NCBI GenBank assembly: GCA_009693115.1
Contig: SHXW01000025.1
Coordinates: 1 to 34,380, forward strand
Origin: Dehalococcoidia bacterium
Lineage (GTDB): Bacteria > Chloroflexota > Dehalococcoidia > Lucifugimonadales > Lucifugimonadaceae
DNA length: 34,380 nucleotides
Direction of reading: 5' to 3'
Shown here: piece after piece, positions 24,701-31,696 of the stretch
Position numbering within the stretch: position 1 is the first letter of the stretch
Layout of the letters: each line of letters opens with the position of its first letter
Notes under the pieces: model-generated
Database searches by the model: none
What the model was told of the DNA's origin: nothing
What the model saw: the letters and a program-made list of their open reading frames with translations, nothing else
Position numbers and translations under genes: made by a program

Positions 24701-25275
24701 GCAACCTCGTCGCCGTCAAGGCGCCCGTCTTTTCCATGTCCAAACTCAAGGGCGTGGACACTTATCTCGGCCCAGAGATGAAGTCCACCGGTGAGGTCAT
24801 GGGCATAGACCGCACATACGAAGGCGCATTCGCCAAGGCACTGATCGCCTCCGGCCTGCACGTGCCTGAAAGGTCGAGTGTCCTGCTTTCGATCTCCGAG
24901 CGTGATAAACCGGATGCCGCCGGTCTCGTGCGGGGCCTGGCAGCCACCGGTCACCGCCTGTACGCCACGTCTGGCACGGCGGCGATGATCAAGGGCATGG
25001 GCATCGAGGTCACGCTGGTAGAAAAACGCCTCTCCGGCGCGAAGGGCGAAACGGTCGTGGACGTGATCGAAAACGGTACAGTCCGGGCCGTAGTCAACAC
25101 CGTCACCGGTGACCGCAGGACAATGCAGGACGGGTTCCACATCCGCCGTGCCGCTGCCGAACGGCGCATCCCGTGCTTCACCTCGCTCGACACCGCCCGT
25201 GCCGCCGTAGAGTCTCTCGAGGCTGGCGACTCAGCCTATTCCGTCATGACCATGAAGGAATACCTCGAGGGGTAG
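21754..25275 (+). CDS. carB: Carbamoyl-phosphate synthase large subunit with three in-frame insertions
   Basis: CarB makes carbamoyl phosphate from bicarbonate, ammonia and two ATP. Both ATP-grasp halves and the C-terminal MGS-like allosteric domain (about 1035-1173) are present. Landmarks are [49 protein letters not shown], the second half's [29 protein letters not shown] and [13 protein letters not shown]. The length is 1173 residues against about 1075 usual. The excess is mostly three inserts: residues about 294-322, 674-695 and 889-930. The first and third lie at the same hairpin, between NVQFA/NLQFV and VIEVNPR/LLEVNPR, of the two homologous halves. Conserved residues around each insert are intact, so the enzyme is probably functional. 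It is translationally coupled to carA by ATGA. Confidence 0.96.
   Translation: [1173 protein letters not shown]
22672..22711. repeat. Palindrome-rich segment inside carB (first insert)
   Basis: It contains GGGTT-C-AACCC (22676-22686) and the hairpin CCTCT-CTAGA-AGAGG (22691-22705). Together these encode much of residues 307-319 in the insert between NVQFA and VIEVNPR. The relation to family A is weak, and it may be a different element. Confidence 0.5.
23791..23821. repeat. Family A palindromic repeat inside carB (second insert)
   Basis: CTCTCC (23792-23797), loop CATCA, GGAGAG (23803-23808), then tail GGCGGGGATGGGG. It is translated as [11 protein letters not shown], with GGA GAG GGC codons in the same frame as the carA copy (GGA GAG GGT). 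Confidence 0.75.
24418..24546. repeat. Low-complexity, repeat-like segment inside carB (third insert)
   Basis: It encodes about 42 residues rich in Gly, Ser, Pro and Gln between NLQFV and VYLLEVNPR. It holds CACCCCAGCACCCGCC and, further on, GGGCGGGAAAGG, resembling an inverted and diverged family A tail plus hairpin. GGCAGGGGCTTCCATCCTC near its start resembles the first insert's GGCAGGGGTTCAACCCTC. Confidence 0.45.
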
Positions 25276-25401
25276 GAGCTGCCATCTCCGCCTGAACCCG
25301 GTCAACAAAGCAAGTGTGTTGCACGGTGTTTCGGCAAACACCGGGAGAGTCCGGGAATGGGATCGAAGCGCACATTAAAGACTTAACGGAGGGGCTGACC
25401 G
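25276..25401. other. Spacer after carB with a stable hairpin
   Basis: CGGTGTTT (25324-25331), loop CGGC, AAACACCG (25336-25343) form a perfect 8-bp stem midway between carB and the amidase. No T-run follows, so it is not a standard terminator; it may end or protect the long pyr transcript. Confidence 0.4.
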
Positions 25402-26805
25402 ATGCCTGAAACCCCCATGCACTACCAGACCATTGCCGAGATCGCGCCGATGCTCAAGGCGAAGAAACTCTCGCCCGTCGAGCTGACTCAATCCCAGTTC
25501 AAACGCGTGCGGGATCTCGATGGCAAATTGAAAGCCTTCGCCATCCTCATGGAAGAGTCTGCGATGGCCGATGCGAAGTCTGCTGAGAAGGAGATCGTCG
25601 CCGGAAGGTACCGCGGCCCGCTCCACGGCGTGCCGGTCGGTGTCAAGGATCTTTGCTACACAAAGGGAGTCCGGACGATGGGCGGGACCGCTGCCCTCAA
25701 GGACTTCATACCGCAATCTGACGCAACCGTCGTCACCAGGTTGCGGGAGGCCGGCGCTGTCATCATAGGCAAGCTGCTCCTCACCGAGGGCGCCATGGCG
25801 TCCTACAACCCTGCGCTGCCGTGCCCGTTCAACCCGTGGGATCCGAAATTCTCAGCTGGCGGTTCATCAAGCGGTTCCGGCGTGGCCACGGCTTCCGGCA
25901 TGTGCTTCGCCTCTCTTGGTACAGACACAGGGGGATCGATCAGGTTTCCTTCCGCCTGCAATGGCATCGTAGGGATAAAACCAACCTGGGGCCGTGTCAG
26001 CAGGCGCGGGATCCTGGATCTGGCGCAGTCCCTTGATCACGTTGGGCCCATGACTCGGAGCGTCGCCGATGCCGCTGCTGTGCTACAGGCCATCGCAGGT
26101 GACGACCCGCAGGACCCGACCACGTTGACCGGGCCAGTGCCAGACTTTTCGCCGGCAGCAGGGCAGGGTGTCAGGGGCCTGAAGATTGGCTTTGACGAAC
26201 AATATGTCAGTGACGATGTCCACCCTGAAACGGCGCGGGCCGTATCCGGTGCCGTCAGCGCCATGGAGGCTCTGGGCGCTCAGGTCGTCAAGGTACAGGT
26301 GCCTGACATGCGGCCATATCTTGGAGCATGGCAGACCATCTGCACCTCAGAGGCCTTCACCGCACACTCCGCCCACTACCCGGTGGACTCGGTTGCATAC
26401 GGCCCGTGGTTCAGATCATGGCTCGAACACGGTTCCAAAGTCACGGGCGCGCAGTACGCTGCTGCGACGCATGCCCGCCTCCAACTCAATGGCTTGATGC
26501 GCCGGGTGTTTGACGGTATCGACGTGCTGGCCTGCCCCTCAATGGGGTCGATTGAACAGCGAAAGACGGACGAGCAGCTTTACAAGGCGACGTGCGACGA
26601 CTGGGTTCCGTTCCGCGGCCGGTTCACCATCCCGTACAACTTCAGCGGTCAGCCGACAATCTCTTTACCTGCCGGGTTCGGCACAGGCGGCGCGCCGCTG
26701 TCACTGCAGCTCATCGCAAAGCACGGGCAGGAGGCGACGCTCGTGCGAGCGGGCCACAGCTTCGAACAAGCGACGCAGCACCACACTCGGCACCCCGGCC
26801 TGTAA
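25402..26805 (+). CDS. Amidase (amidase-signature family)
   Basis: A 467-residue amidase-signature hydrolase. The Ser-cisSer-Lys triad can be placed: Lys82 in VPVGVKDL, the first Ser of GGSSSGSG (Ser155) and the nucleophile in GTDTGGSIRFPSA (Ser179). The 24-residue spacing between the two serines is typical. The C-terminal part ends with FTIPYNFSGQPTISLPAGF and PLSLQLIAKHG, as in GatA-like amidases. It could be a stand-alone amide hydrolase or a GatA paralogue. No gatB or gatC is adjacent, which argues against the tRNA amidotransferase role. The ATG at 25402 has a GGAGGGG site. It follows the pyr operon by 126 bases but is unrelated in function. Confidence 0.9.
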   Translation: MPETPMHYQTIAEIAPMLKAKKLSPVELTQSQFKRVRDLDGKLKAFAILMEESAMADAKSAEKEIVAGRYRGPLHGVPVGVKDLCYTKGVRTMGGTAALKDFIPQSDATVVTRLREAGAVIIGKLLLTEGAMASYNPALPCPFNPWDPKFSAGGSSSGSGVATASGMCFASLGTDTGGSIRFPSACNGIVGIKPTWGRVSRRGILDLAQSLDHVGPMTRSVADAAAVLQAIAGDDPQDPTTLTGPVPDFSPAAGQGVRGLKIGFDEQYVSDDVHPETARAVSGAVSAMEALGAQVVKVQVPDMRPYLGAWQTICTSEAFTAHSAHYPVDSVAYGPWFRSWLEHGSKVTGAQYAAATHARLQLNGLMRRVFDGIDVLACPSMGSIEQRKTDEQLYKATCDDWVPFRGRFTIPYNFSGQPTISLPAGFGTGGAPLSLQLIAKHGQEATLVRAGHSFEQATQHHTRHPGL

Positions 26806-26903
26806 CTCACACTATTCTCGCTTCCCGCAAAGCGAAAAAGAGAAAGATGTTCCTCGCCGCGAAGGGTCGGAGTGACGTGCTCCGGAGGAGACGCACCGCT
26901 GGC
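26806..26903. other. Convergent gap between amidase and dehydrogenase
   Basis: A small inverted repeat TCGCTT (26818-26823) / AAGCGA (26830-26835) is present, but without a T-run. GCGAAGGGTCGGAGTGAC near 26859 looks like a decayed family B copy. Confidence 0.3.
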
Positions 26904-27899
26904 CTAGGCCTTGCGCAGGTGCTGCCTCGCCTCCGGGTTAACGACGCGGTTGGGCCAGTCGCCACGGAGTACCGCCGCTGCCTGGTGCGATGCCACCTTC
27001 ATGGCCCAGTCAAGCGACAGCGTAGACTCTCCTGCTGCGTGCGGCGTTGCGATCACATTCGTCAAGGACAAAAGCGGGTTCTTCGGGTCCGTCGGTTCCT
27101 CCTCGAACACATCCAGCCCCGCTCCTGCGATCCAGCCTTCCTTGAGGGCGCGGTATAGCGCTTTCTCATCGTGGACGCCGCCGCGGCAGCAGTTAACGAA
27201 AAAGGCGGATTTCTTCATGGCCCGGAACTGTTTTTCGCTCATCATGTGGTGCGTGTTCTTGTTGTGCGGCACCTGAATAGAGACATAGTCGGAATCGCCG
27301 AGCAGGGCTTCAAGCGAAAATACGCGCTCCACCTGGTACTCGCGGAACACCCAGTCCTCGGCTAGTGGGTCGTACGCCTTTACGATGAGGCCGAACGGCT
27401 GGAGGCGCTTCGCAAGTGACCGCCCGATCGCTCCCAGACCGATTAGCCCGGCCACCTCTCCATCGAGTGGGCCTATCGGCCGGCCCGCGGGCCTGTCCCA
27501 CACGCCCGAGCGCATCGCGCGGTCGTACAGGACGATCTTGCGGTTCAGGCCCAGGATCATGGCAGCGGCGTGGTTCGCCACTTCCCAGTTGCAGATGTAG
27601 GCCGTGTTTGTGACCATAATCCCGGCCTTGGCCGCCGCCTCAACGTCAATGCGGTCGAAACCGTGCCCGAATGAGCAGATGGCCTTTGCCTTGTCCATCG
27701 CGGCGATCAGCTGTGCGTCTACTGCGCCGGCCATCGCCATCACGACATCTGCGCCCTTCACGGCCTCGATGGCCTCGCCTGGGCTGGACACGGCGACCTT
27801 GTCTATTTGTACGTCCAGCCCTTCAAAGGCCGACATGTCGAGTTCGTAGTTGAAGATTCCCTTTGGTGGCACGAGCCACGCGACGCGTCGTTTTGGCAT
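26904..27899 (-). CDS. D-isomer specific 2-hydroxyacid dehydrogenase
   Basis: A 331-residue NAD-dependent dehydrogenase. The nucleotide motif is GLIGLGAIGRSLAKRL with the acidic strand end KAYDPL. The catalytic residues lie in NCCRGGVHDEKAL (Arg), LDVFEEEP (Glu) and VIATPHAAGES (His). The N-terminal substrate domain is complete, with FGHGFDRIDVEAA matching the SxGxGxDxID block. Members act on glycerate, lactate, phosphoglycerate or similar acids; the substrate here is not determinable. The ATG at 27897-27899 has an AAAGGT site. The gene is convergent with the amidase. Confidence 0.9.
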   Translation of the reverse strand: MPKRRVAWLVPPKGIFNYELDMSAFEGLDVQIDKVAVSSPGEAIEAVKGADVVMAMAGAVDAQLIAAMDKAKAICSFGHGFDRIDVEAAAKAGIMVTNTAYICNWEVANHAAAMILGLNRKIVLYDRAMRSGVWDRPAGRPIGPLDGEVAGLIGLGAIGRSLAKRLQPFGLIVKAYDPLAEDWVFREYQVERVFSLEALLGDSDYVSIQVPHNKNTHHMMSEKQFRAMKKSAFFVNCCRGGVHDEKALYRALKEGWIAGAGLDVFEEEPTDPKNPLLSLTNVIATPHAAGESTLSLDWAMKVASHQAAAVLRGDWPNRVVNPEARQHLRKA

Positions 27900-27978
27900 T
27901 TCTGTAACCTTTCAATGTGCGGGCATGGACGAATGTTGGGCGTGTGTGCGGAAGTCTGTGTGAGCAACCGTAACCGAT

Positions 27979-28005
27979 GTCATTCTGAGCGCAGCGAAGA
28001 ATCCC
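27979..28005 (+). repeat. Family B repeat (GTCATTCTGAGCGCAGCGAAG type)
   Basis: The clearest copy of the family. On the minus strand it supplies the final codons and stop of the broken GIY-YIG frame (DSSLRSE then TGA). An inverted copy lies at 28458. Confidence 0.75.
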
Positions 28006-28341
28006 ATCCGACGGGTTCCTCAGCCTGATCGAGTCCCCAGTCCTGCGCGATGTCTCTGAAATTCGGGTTGGTCTCCTTGATGAGAGCTATTTTCTTCGAG
28101 CGAAGCCACCCTTTGATCCGCTTCTCGCTTGTAATCGCCGCATTTACATCGGTCGTAGTGTCATACCACACCAGCCTGTGGACATCGTACCGCCCGGTGA
28201 ACTTGCTGTGCCCGTCCCGGAGCGGTGCTGCACGAGCCCGAATTCCAGGTTGTTCGTAACGCCTGTGTACAACGTCCCCTTGCGGTTCATCAGCATGTAA
28301 ACGAAGAATGCGCGCTGTTCGTGCATGCCCAGACGGTACAC
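27980..28341 (-). pseudogene. GIY-YIG endonuclease-like gene broken by a frameshift
   Basis: Two overlapping minus-strand frames together make one GIY-YIG domain. The first, from the ATG at 28341, gives HEQRAFFVYMLMNRKGTLYTGVTNNLE, the GIY-YIG core (here VYM..YTG), and LVQHRSG. The second gives HSKFTGRYDVHRLVWYD, then AAITSEKRIKGWLRSKKIALI and NPNFRDIAQDWG, the normal remainder. The switch lies around the GGGACGGGCACAGC stretch at about 28210-28225 and would be repaired by one extra base. The C-terminus, DQAEEPVGWDSSLRSE, comes from a family B repeat that also supplies the stop codon. The intact family resembles small stand-alone UPF0213-like nucleases of unknown role. A base-calling error in the G-rich stretch could also explain the break. 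Confidence 0.75.
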
Positions 28342-28365
28342 GGTTGGCCTGCCAAAACTTCACCC

Positions 28366-28423
28366 GATGCTATTTTGAGTGAAGTGCGGCTCACGGAACG
28401 AAGAATCCCGTTGCGTGAGCCGC
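28366..28423. repeat. Interrupted family B repeat with a 10-bp inverted repeat
   Basis: TATTTTGAGTGAAG and GAAGAATCCCG, normally almost adjacent in family B, are here split by about 15 bases. GCGGCTCACG (28386-28395) and CGTGAGCCGC (28414-28423) form perfect 10-bp arms around the second half. It looks like one small element within another. Confidence 0.55.
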
Positions 28424-28457
28424 GAACTGACGCTCGGGCAGAACGCCGCACTCAGCG

Positions 28458-28483
28458 GGGTTCTTCGCTTCGCTCAGAATGAC
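28458..28483 (-). repeat. Family B repeat, inverted relative to 27979
   Basis: GGGTTCTTCGCTTCGCTCAG followed by AATGAC is the reverse complement of the family B consensus. With the copy at 27979 it brackets the broken GIY-YIG gene as an inverted pair. Confidence 0.75.
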
Positions 28484-28514
28484 AACGGCGCGGCTCAAAT
28501 CGCACCGTGCGCCT

Positions 28515-29909
28515 CTACCCCCGGCTGAACTCCGAGACCACCTTCCAGTCTTCAGGCCGCATGCTGTTGTACGTGTAGTAACAGTAGCGTGTTGCTCCCT
28601 GCGACTGCATCTCCGCCAGTACGCCTCGCAACTCGCTAGACGTCATCCACCCCAGGTTGAAGTGTTCCAGGCCCACAAACGGCACAAACCTGTCAACGCC
28701 TCCCACGGCCGAGATCATCTTGCGCGTCTGGTCTCGCACTGTCGTCTCGTACCAGGACTTCGTCGCCTCCTTGCCGTAGGCCGAAGGCGGGTAATCGGAC
28801 GGCATCGCATAGTCGAAAGCCGCCGAGAACCAGCGGCAGGCCTGTTCCTCGGATAACCCGTTGTTCCAGTCAACAATCGTCGAAACCCAGTGCGCAGCCG
28901 TGTCACGGATGCCGGCGACAGCCGTCCACCAGTACTCCTTAGGCAGTTGGAAGTCAGTGAACGTCCGCTCCCGCCGGAGGTTGTGGCCGTTCATGATCGT
29001 CATGGCGGGCACCCGCGACGACGTGCCAACCTTGATGCCGGGCACCCGTTTCCTGATCTCCCCGATTGTCGAGCGCAGTGACCATTCGACCACCGCCTGC
29101 TTGTACTTCAGCCAGTCCGCCACCGCCGGGTCCTCGGTCCACCACATGTACGCCGACCCGCCTCTCGACTGGTTTGTCACGAAGTCGTCCACGTATGCAG
29201 GCGTCAGCGACTTCAGCCGCTGCACGAACCTGTCCCGGCCCTCGATCACGCGCTCCGTCGTCAGTCCCACAGACTTGGCGAAACTGCGCTGGTGCGGGTC
29301 GTCGAACTGCTCGACTGCGATATCGTCCCGCGATCCCGGCTTGATGTCCCACTTGAAGTCAGGCCCGTCCAGCACGACAGCCTCGAAGTACGGGAAGTTC
29401 GCCGCCATGTCCTGGATGCGCGCTCCCGTATAGACCGCAGTTTCAGGGTCGCACACGCTCACTGCCGGGGGGGTGGGCCGGCCCGTGCCTGTGCCACCAA
29501 TACGGTGATAGCCCTTGTCGTCCATGACCCACAGCTTGAAGCCGCGCGACTTCGCCTTTTCGAGAGCGCTGTGCAGCCTCTTCGCCTGGTCCTGCACAGA
29601 GTCAGGCATCTCAGGAGGGGACCACACCTTGAAGTCCTGATAAAGCGACGCATTGGGCTTGAACGCGCCCACAGGCATGCCCTTCGCGTCCCTGCCGCCC
29701 GCGGCCTTGATCGTCCTCGGGTTCACGTCCTCTCCCCTGAGCATGGCCGGCGCGGAAGCCCCGCCGGACTTGTCATAGACCGCGAGCCACTGAACTGCGA
29801 CCTCGTTGATCCCCGCCTCTTTGAGTTCGTCCCAGAAACCGGGATCATCAAATACGGCGAGAGGCGGCCGGACGAGCATCACCGGCTTCAACGGTTGTCT
29901 TGCTGCCAT
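28515..29909 (-). CDS. Conserved-looking protein of unknown function, possible TIM-barrel hydrolase
   Basis: I do not recognise this 464-residue protein. It has no signal peptide or membrane segment. The alternation of strands and helices, with blocks KPVMLVRPPLAVFDD, FWDELKEAGINEVAVQWLAVYD, KSRGFKLWVMDDKGYHRIGG, YFEAVVLDGPDFKWDIKPG and GVDRFVPFVGLEHFNLGWM, suggests a TIM-barrel like those of glycoside hydrolases, with acidic residues at strand ends. It is rich in Trp and Tyr, which also fits carbohydrate binding, but this is inference from texture only. The ATG at 29907-29909 has a GGAGG site nine bases upstream, and codon use looks like its neighbours, so it is a real gene. The amidohydrolase at 30287 is divergent from it across a repeat-filled gap. 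Confidence 0.8.
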   Translation of the reverse strand: MAARQPLKPVMLVRPPLAVFDDPGFWDELKEAGINEVAVQWLAVYDKSGGASAPAMLRGEDVNPRTIKAAGGRDAKGMPVGAFKPNASLYQDFKVWSPPEMPDSVQDQAKRLHSALEKAKSRGFKLWVMDDKGYHRIGGTGTGRPTPPAVSVCDPETAVYTGARIQDMAANFPYFEAVVLDGPDFKWDIKPGSRDDIAVEQFDDPHQRSFAKSVGLTTERVIEGRDRFVQRLKSLTPAYVDDFVTNQSRGGSAYMWWTEDPAVADWLKYKQAVVEWSLRSTIGEIRKRVPGIKVGTSSRVPAMTIMNGHNLRRERTFTDFQLPKEYWWTAVAGIRDTAAHWVSTIVDWNNGLSEEQACRWFSAAFDYAMPSDYPPSAYGKEATKSWYETTVRDQTRKMISAVGGVDRFVPFVGLEHFNLGWMTSSELRGVLAEMQSQGATRYCYYTYNSMRPEDWKVVSEFSRG

Positions 29910-30286
29910 GTAAGTGAACCTCCGAACGCATCCTTCAGGGATTGCGCCCGGCGTAAGTTACGCCCGCATCCGCTCGCAAGCAACAGCGCTCTTGTCATCC
30001 TGAGCGTAGCGAAGGACGTGTTCCCGCTCGCCCTGAGCCCTGAGGCTCTCGAAGGGTCGATGGTCCCCGCTTCTTGCGACCCGCTGGTCGTTGTCATTCT
30101 GATGCGAAGCCGAAGAATCCCGTTTTCGCCTGCCTCGCTGCGCTGTAGACTTCCGCCGCGATACTCCCTCTTCCTCGGGTGCCCTTTGGGCGAGGGCGAG
30201 GGTGACGGAGAAGCCTCGCCCCGAAACTACACCCCTCGTACTCCCTAGCCTTCCTTCAAATTCCTTTTCCAGGCGGAGCAGCACTC
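29910..30286. repeat. Repeat cluster filling the divergent gap (three family B copies and one family A)
   Basis: Family B copies lie at 29994-30018 (GTCATCCTGAGCGTAGCGAA), 30031-30063 (CCCTGAGCCCTGAGGCTCTC, then GAAGGGTCGATGG) and 30093-30122 (GTCATTCTGATGCGAAGCCG, then AAGAATCCCG). A family A-like unit, CCCTTTGGGCGAGGGCGAGGG, covers about 30182-30202. All B copies point the same way. Promoters for both flanking genes should also lie here but I cannot single them out. Confidence 0.65.
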
Positions 30287-31198
30287 ATGCAATTCATTGA
30301 CACGCACCACCACCTCTGGGACCTGGAAAACAACTCCTACCCGTGGCTCAAGAGAGACGTCGGACATTTCGCCGGTGACTACTCGAAAATCCGCCGCTCC
30401 TACCTCATCTCCCACTTCCTGGCCGACGCCGCCACGCTCCCGAAAGACTGGATCCTCGTGAAGTCCGTCCACGTGCAGGCCGAATGGGATCACGAGAACG
30501 ACCCCGTCGGCGAGACTGCGTGGCTCCAGAAGACCGCCGACTCACCTGGCTCGAAGGGCAAGCCGAGCGGTATCGTCGCCTTCGCTGACCTCGCTGAACC
30601 CCTTGTTGAAGACACTCTGGAGCGGCACGCAAAGCACAAGAACTGGCGCGGTATCCGCCACATGCTCAACCACTCGCAGGACAACCCGCGACTGAACTTC
30701 ACGCCTCGGTCAGACCTGATGATGGACAAGCAGTGGCGCGCCGGATACCGACTTCTGGCGAAGTTCAACGGTTCCTTTGATTTGCAAATCTGGCCGTGGC
30801 AGCTTGAAATGGCGGCGAGGCTCACCGGCGACATCCCGGAGGTCCGCGTCGTACTCAACCACACCGGCCTGCCCTATGCGAGCGACGCCGCGGCGATGCG
30901 CCAGTGGCGCGATGGCATGAAGGCTCTGGCGGCCCGCACGCACGTCTCGGCCAAGATCTCGGCCCTCGGCATGGCACACCGCGGCTGGACGATAGATTCG
31001 ATCAGGCCACTCGTAGAGGAAACCATAGACATCTTTGGCGCAGACCGGTGCATGTTCGCGTCCAACTTCCCTGTGGACTCGATCACGTCCAGCTACGCGC
31101 AAATCTGGCACGCCTACGACGAGATCACATCCCGCCTGCCTGCCCCAGACCGTCAGAAGCTCTTCCACGACAACGCCGTGAAGTATTACAGGCTATGA
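30287..31198 (+). CDS. Amidohydrolase family protein (lactonase-like TIM barrel)
   Basis: A 303-residue amidohydrolase-2 type protein. It opens MQFIDTHHHLWD, with the HxH metal motif at residues 7-9. Further metal or active-site blocks are VKSVHVQAEWD, WRGIRHMLNHS, LQIWPWQL, VVLNHTGLP and CMFASNFPVDS (catalytic aspartate). The family includes sugar lactonases (L-fuconolactonase type) and decarboxylases; the HLWD opening and SNFPVD ending favour lactonase-like members, but the substrate is unknown. The ATG at 30287 has a GGAG nine to ten bases upstream. The enzyme is cytoplasmic. The divergent 464-residue protein may act in the same pathway, but nothing in the sequence proves it. Confidence 0.88.
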   Translation: MQFIDTHHHLWDLENNSYPWLKRDVGHFAGDYSKIRRSYLISHFLADAATLPKDWILVKSVHVQAEWDHENDPVGETAWLQKTADSPGSKGKPSGIVAFADLAEPLVEDTLERHAKHKNWRGIRHMLNHSQDNPRLNFTPRSDLMMDKQWRAGYRLLAKFNGSFDLQIWPWQLEMAARLTGDIPEVRVVLNHTGLPYASDAAAMRQWRDGMKALAARTHVSAKISALGMAHRGWTIDSIRPLVEETIDIFGADRCMFASNFPVDSITSSYAQIWHAYDEITSRLPAPDRQKLFHDNAVKYYRL

Positions 31199-31252
31199 AC
31201 GTCTATCTGCTCGCTGAAAGGGAATTGGGGCTTATCGACAGGCTCAGGGTGG

Positions 31253-31290
31253 GCACGGTTGCCCCTATCACGTCACGCTCGCAAGGCTGC
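31253..31290. repeat. Left copy of an imperfect direct repeat flanking vapBC
   Basis: GCACGGTTGCCCC-TATCACG-TCACGCTCGCAAGGCTG matches 31984-32021 at most positions (the core GTCACGCTCGCAAGGCTG is identical). It begins right behind the toxin stop codon (31292-31294 on the minus strand) and is a displaced duplicate of the ABC transporter gene's 3' end. Confidence 0.75.
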
Positions 31291-31291
31291 G

Positions 31292-31696
31292 TCACGTCCC
31301 GGCCCGCAGGCGTTCCCAGCACCCTCTCGGGTTCATGATAGATATTGGGGATACATTCGCCACGGCAAGCAGATCCTGATCCCCAGTTACCAGCATGTCT
31401 GCCCCTGATTCAATGGCAGAGGCCAGCACCCAGCGGTCATCGGGATCACGCACGGGGATAGCCGAGGGTTCCGCTGGCCGAGGCGCAATGATCCCGGCGC
31501 GCAGCGCGGACACAACCGCCTCCACCACATCGGCCGGCGCGTGAAACTGGTTTGTGAGGACACGTCGCAACTCTTCGAGGTTGACCTCTCCCGTTACGAG
31601 GTCATGCTCAGCCAGGATGTGACGTACCAGATCGGCGCTGATCCCGCGTGCGGTATATGCACTGATCAGGACGTTGGTGTCCAGGAAAATCTTCAC
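31292..31696 (-). CDS. PIN-domain toxin of a VapBC-type pair
   Basis: A 134-residue PIN-domain protein, predicted ribonuclease toxin. It starts MKIFLDTNVLISAY (Asp6), has NLEELRRVL (Glu41/42), the acidic cluster VRDPDDRWVLASA (Asp84, 86, 87) and MLVTGDQDLL (Asp106, 108), enough for the magnesium site. The text matches the PIN_3-type putative toxin family. The start overlaps the stop of the antitoxin gene (ATGA), the usual coupling. There is a repeat copy immediately after its stop. Target RNA cannot be inferred. Confidence 0.88.
   Translation of the reverse strand: MKIFLDTNVLISAYTARGISADLVRHILAEHDLVTGEVNLEELRRVLTNQFHAPADVVEAVVSALRAGIIAPRPAEPSAIPVRDPDDRWVLASAIESGADMLVTGDQDLLAVANVSPISIMNPRGCWERLRAGT

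Noticed and set aside
27979-30213. CRISPR array
   Set aside because: The repeats here are irregularly spaced, vary in sequence and orientation, and no cas gene is present.
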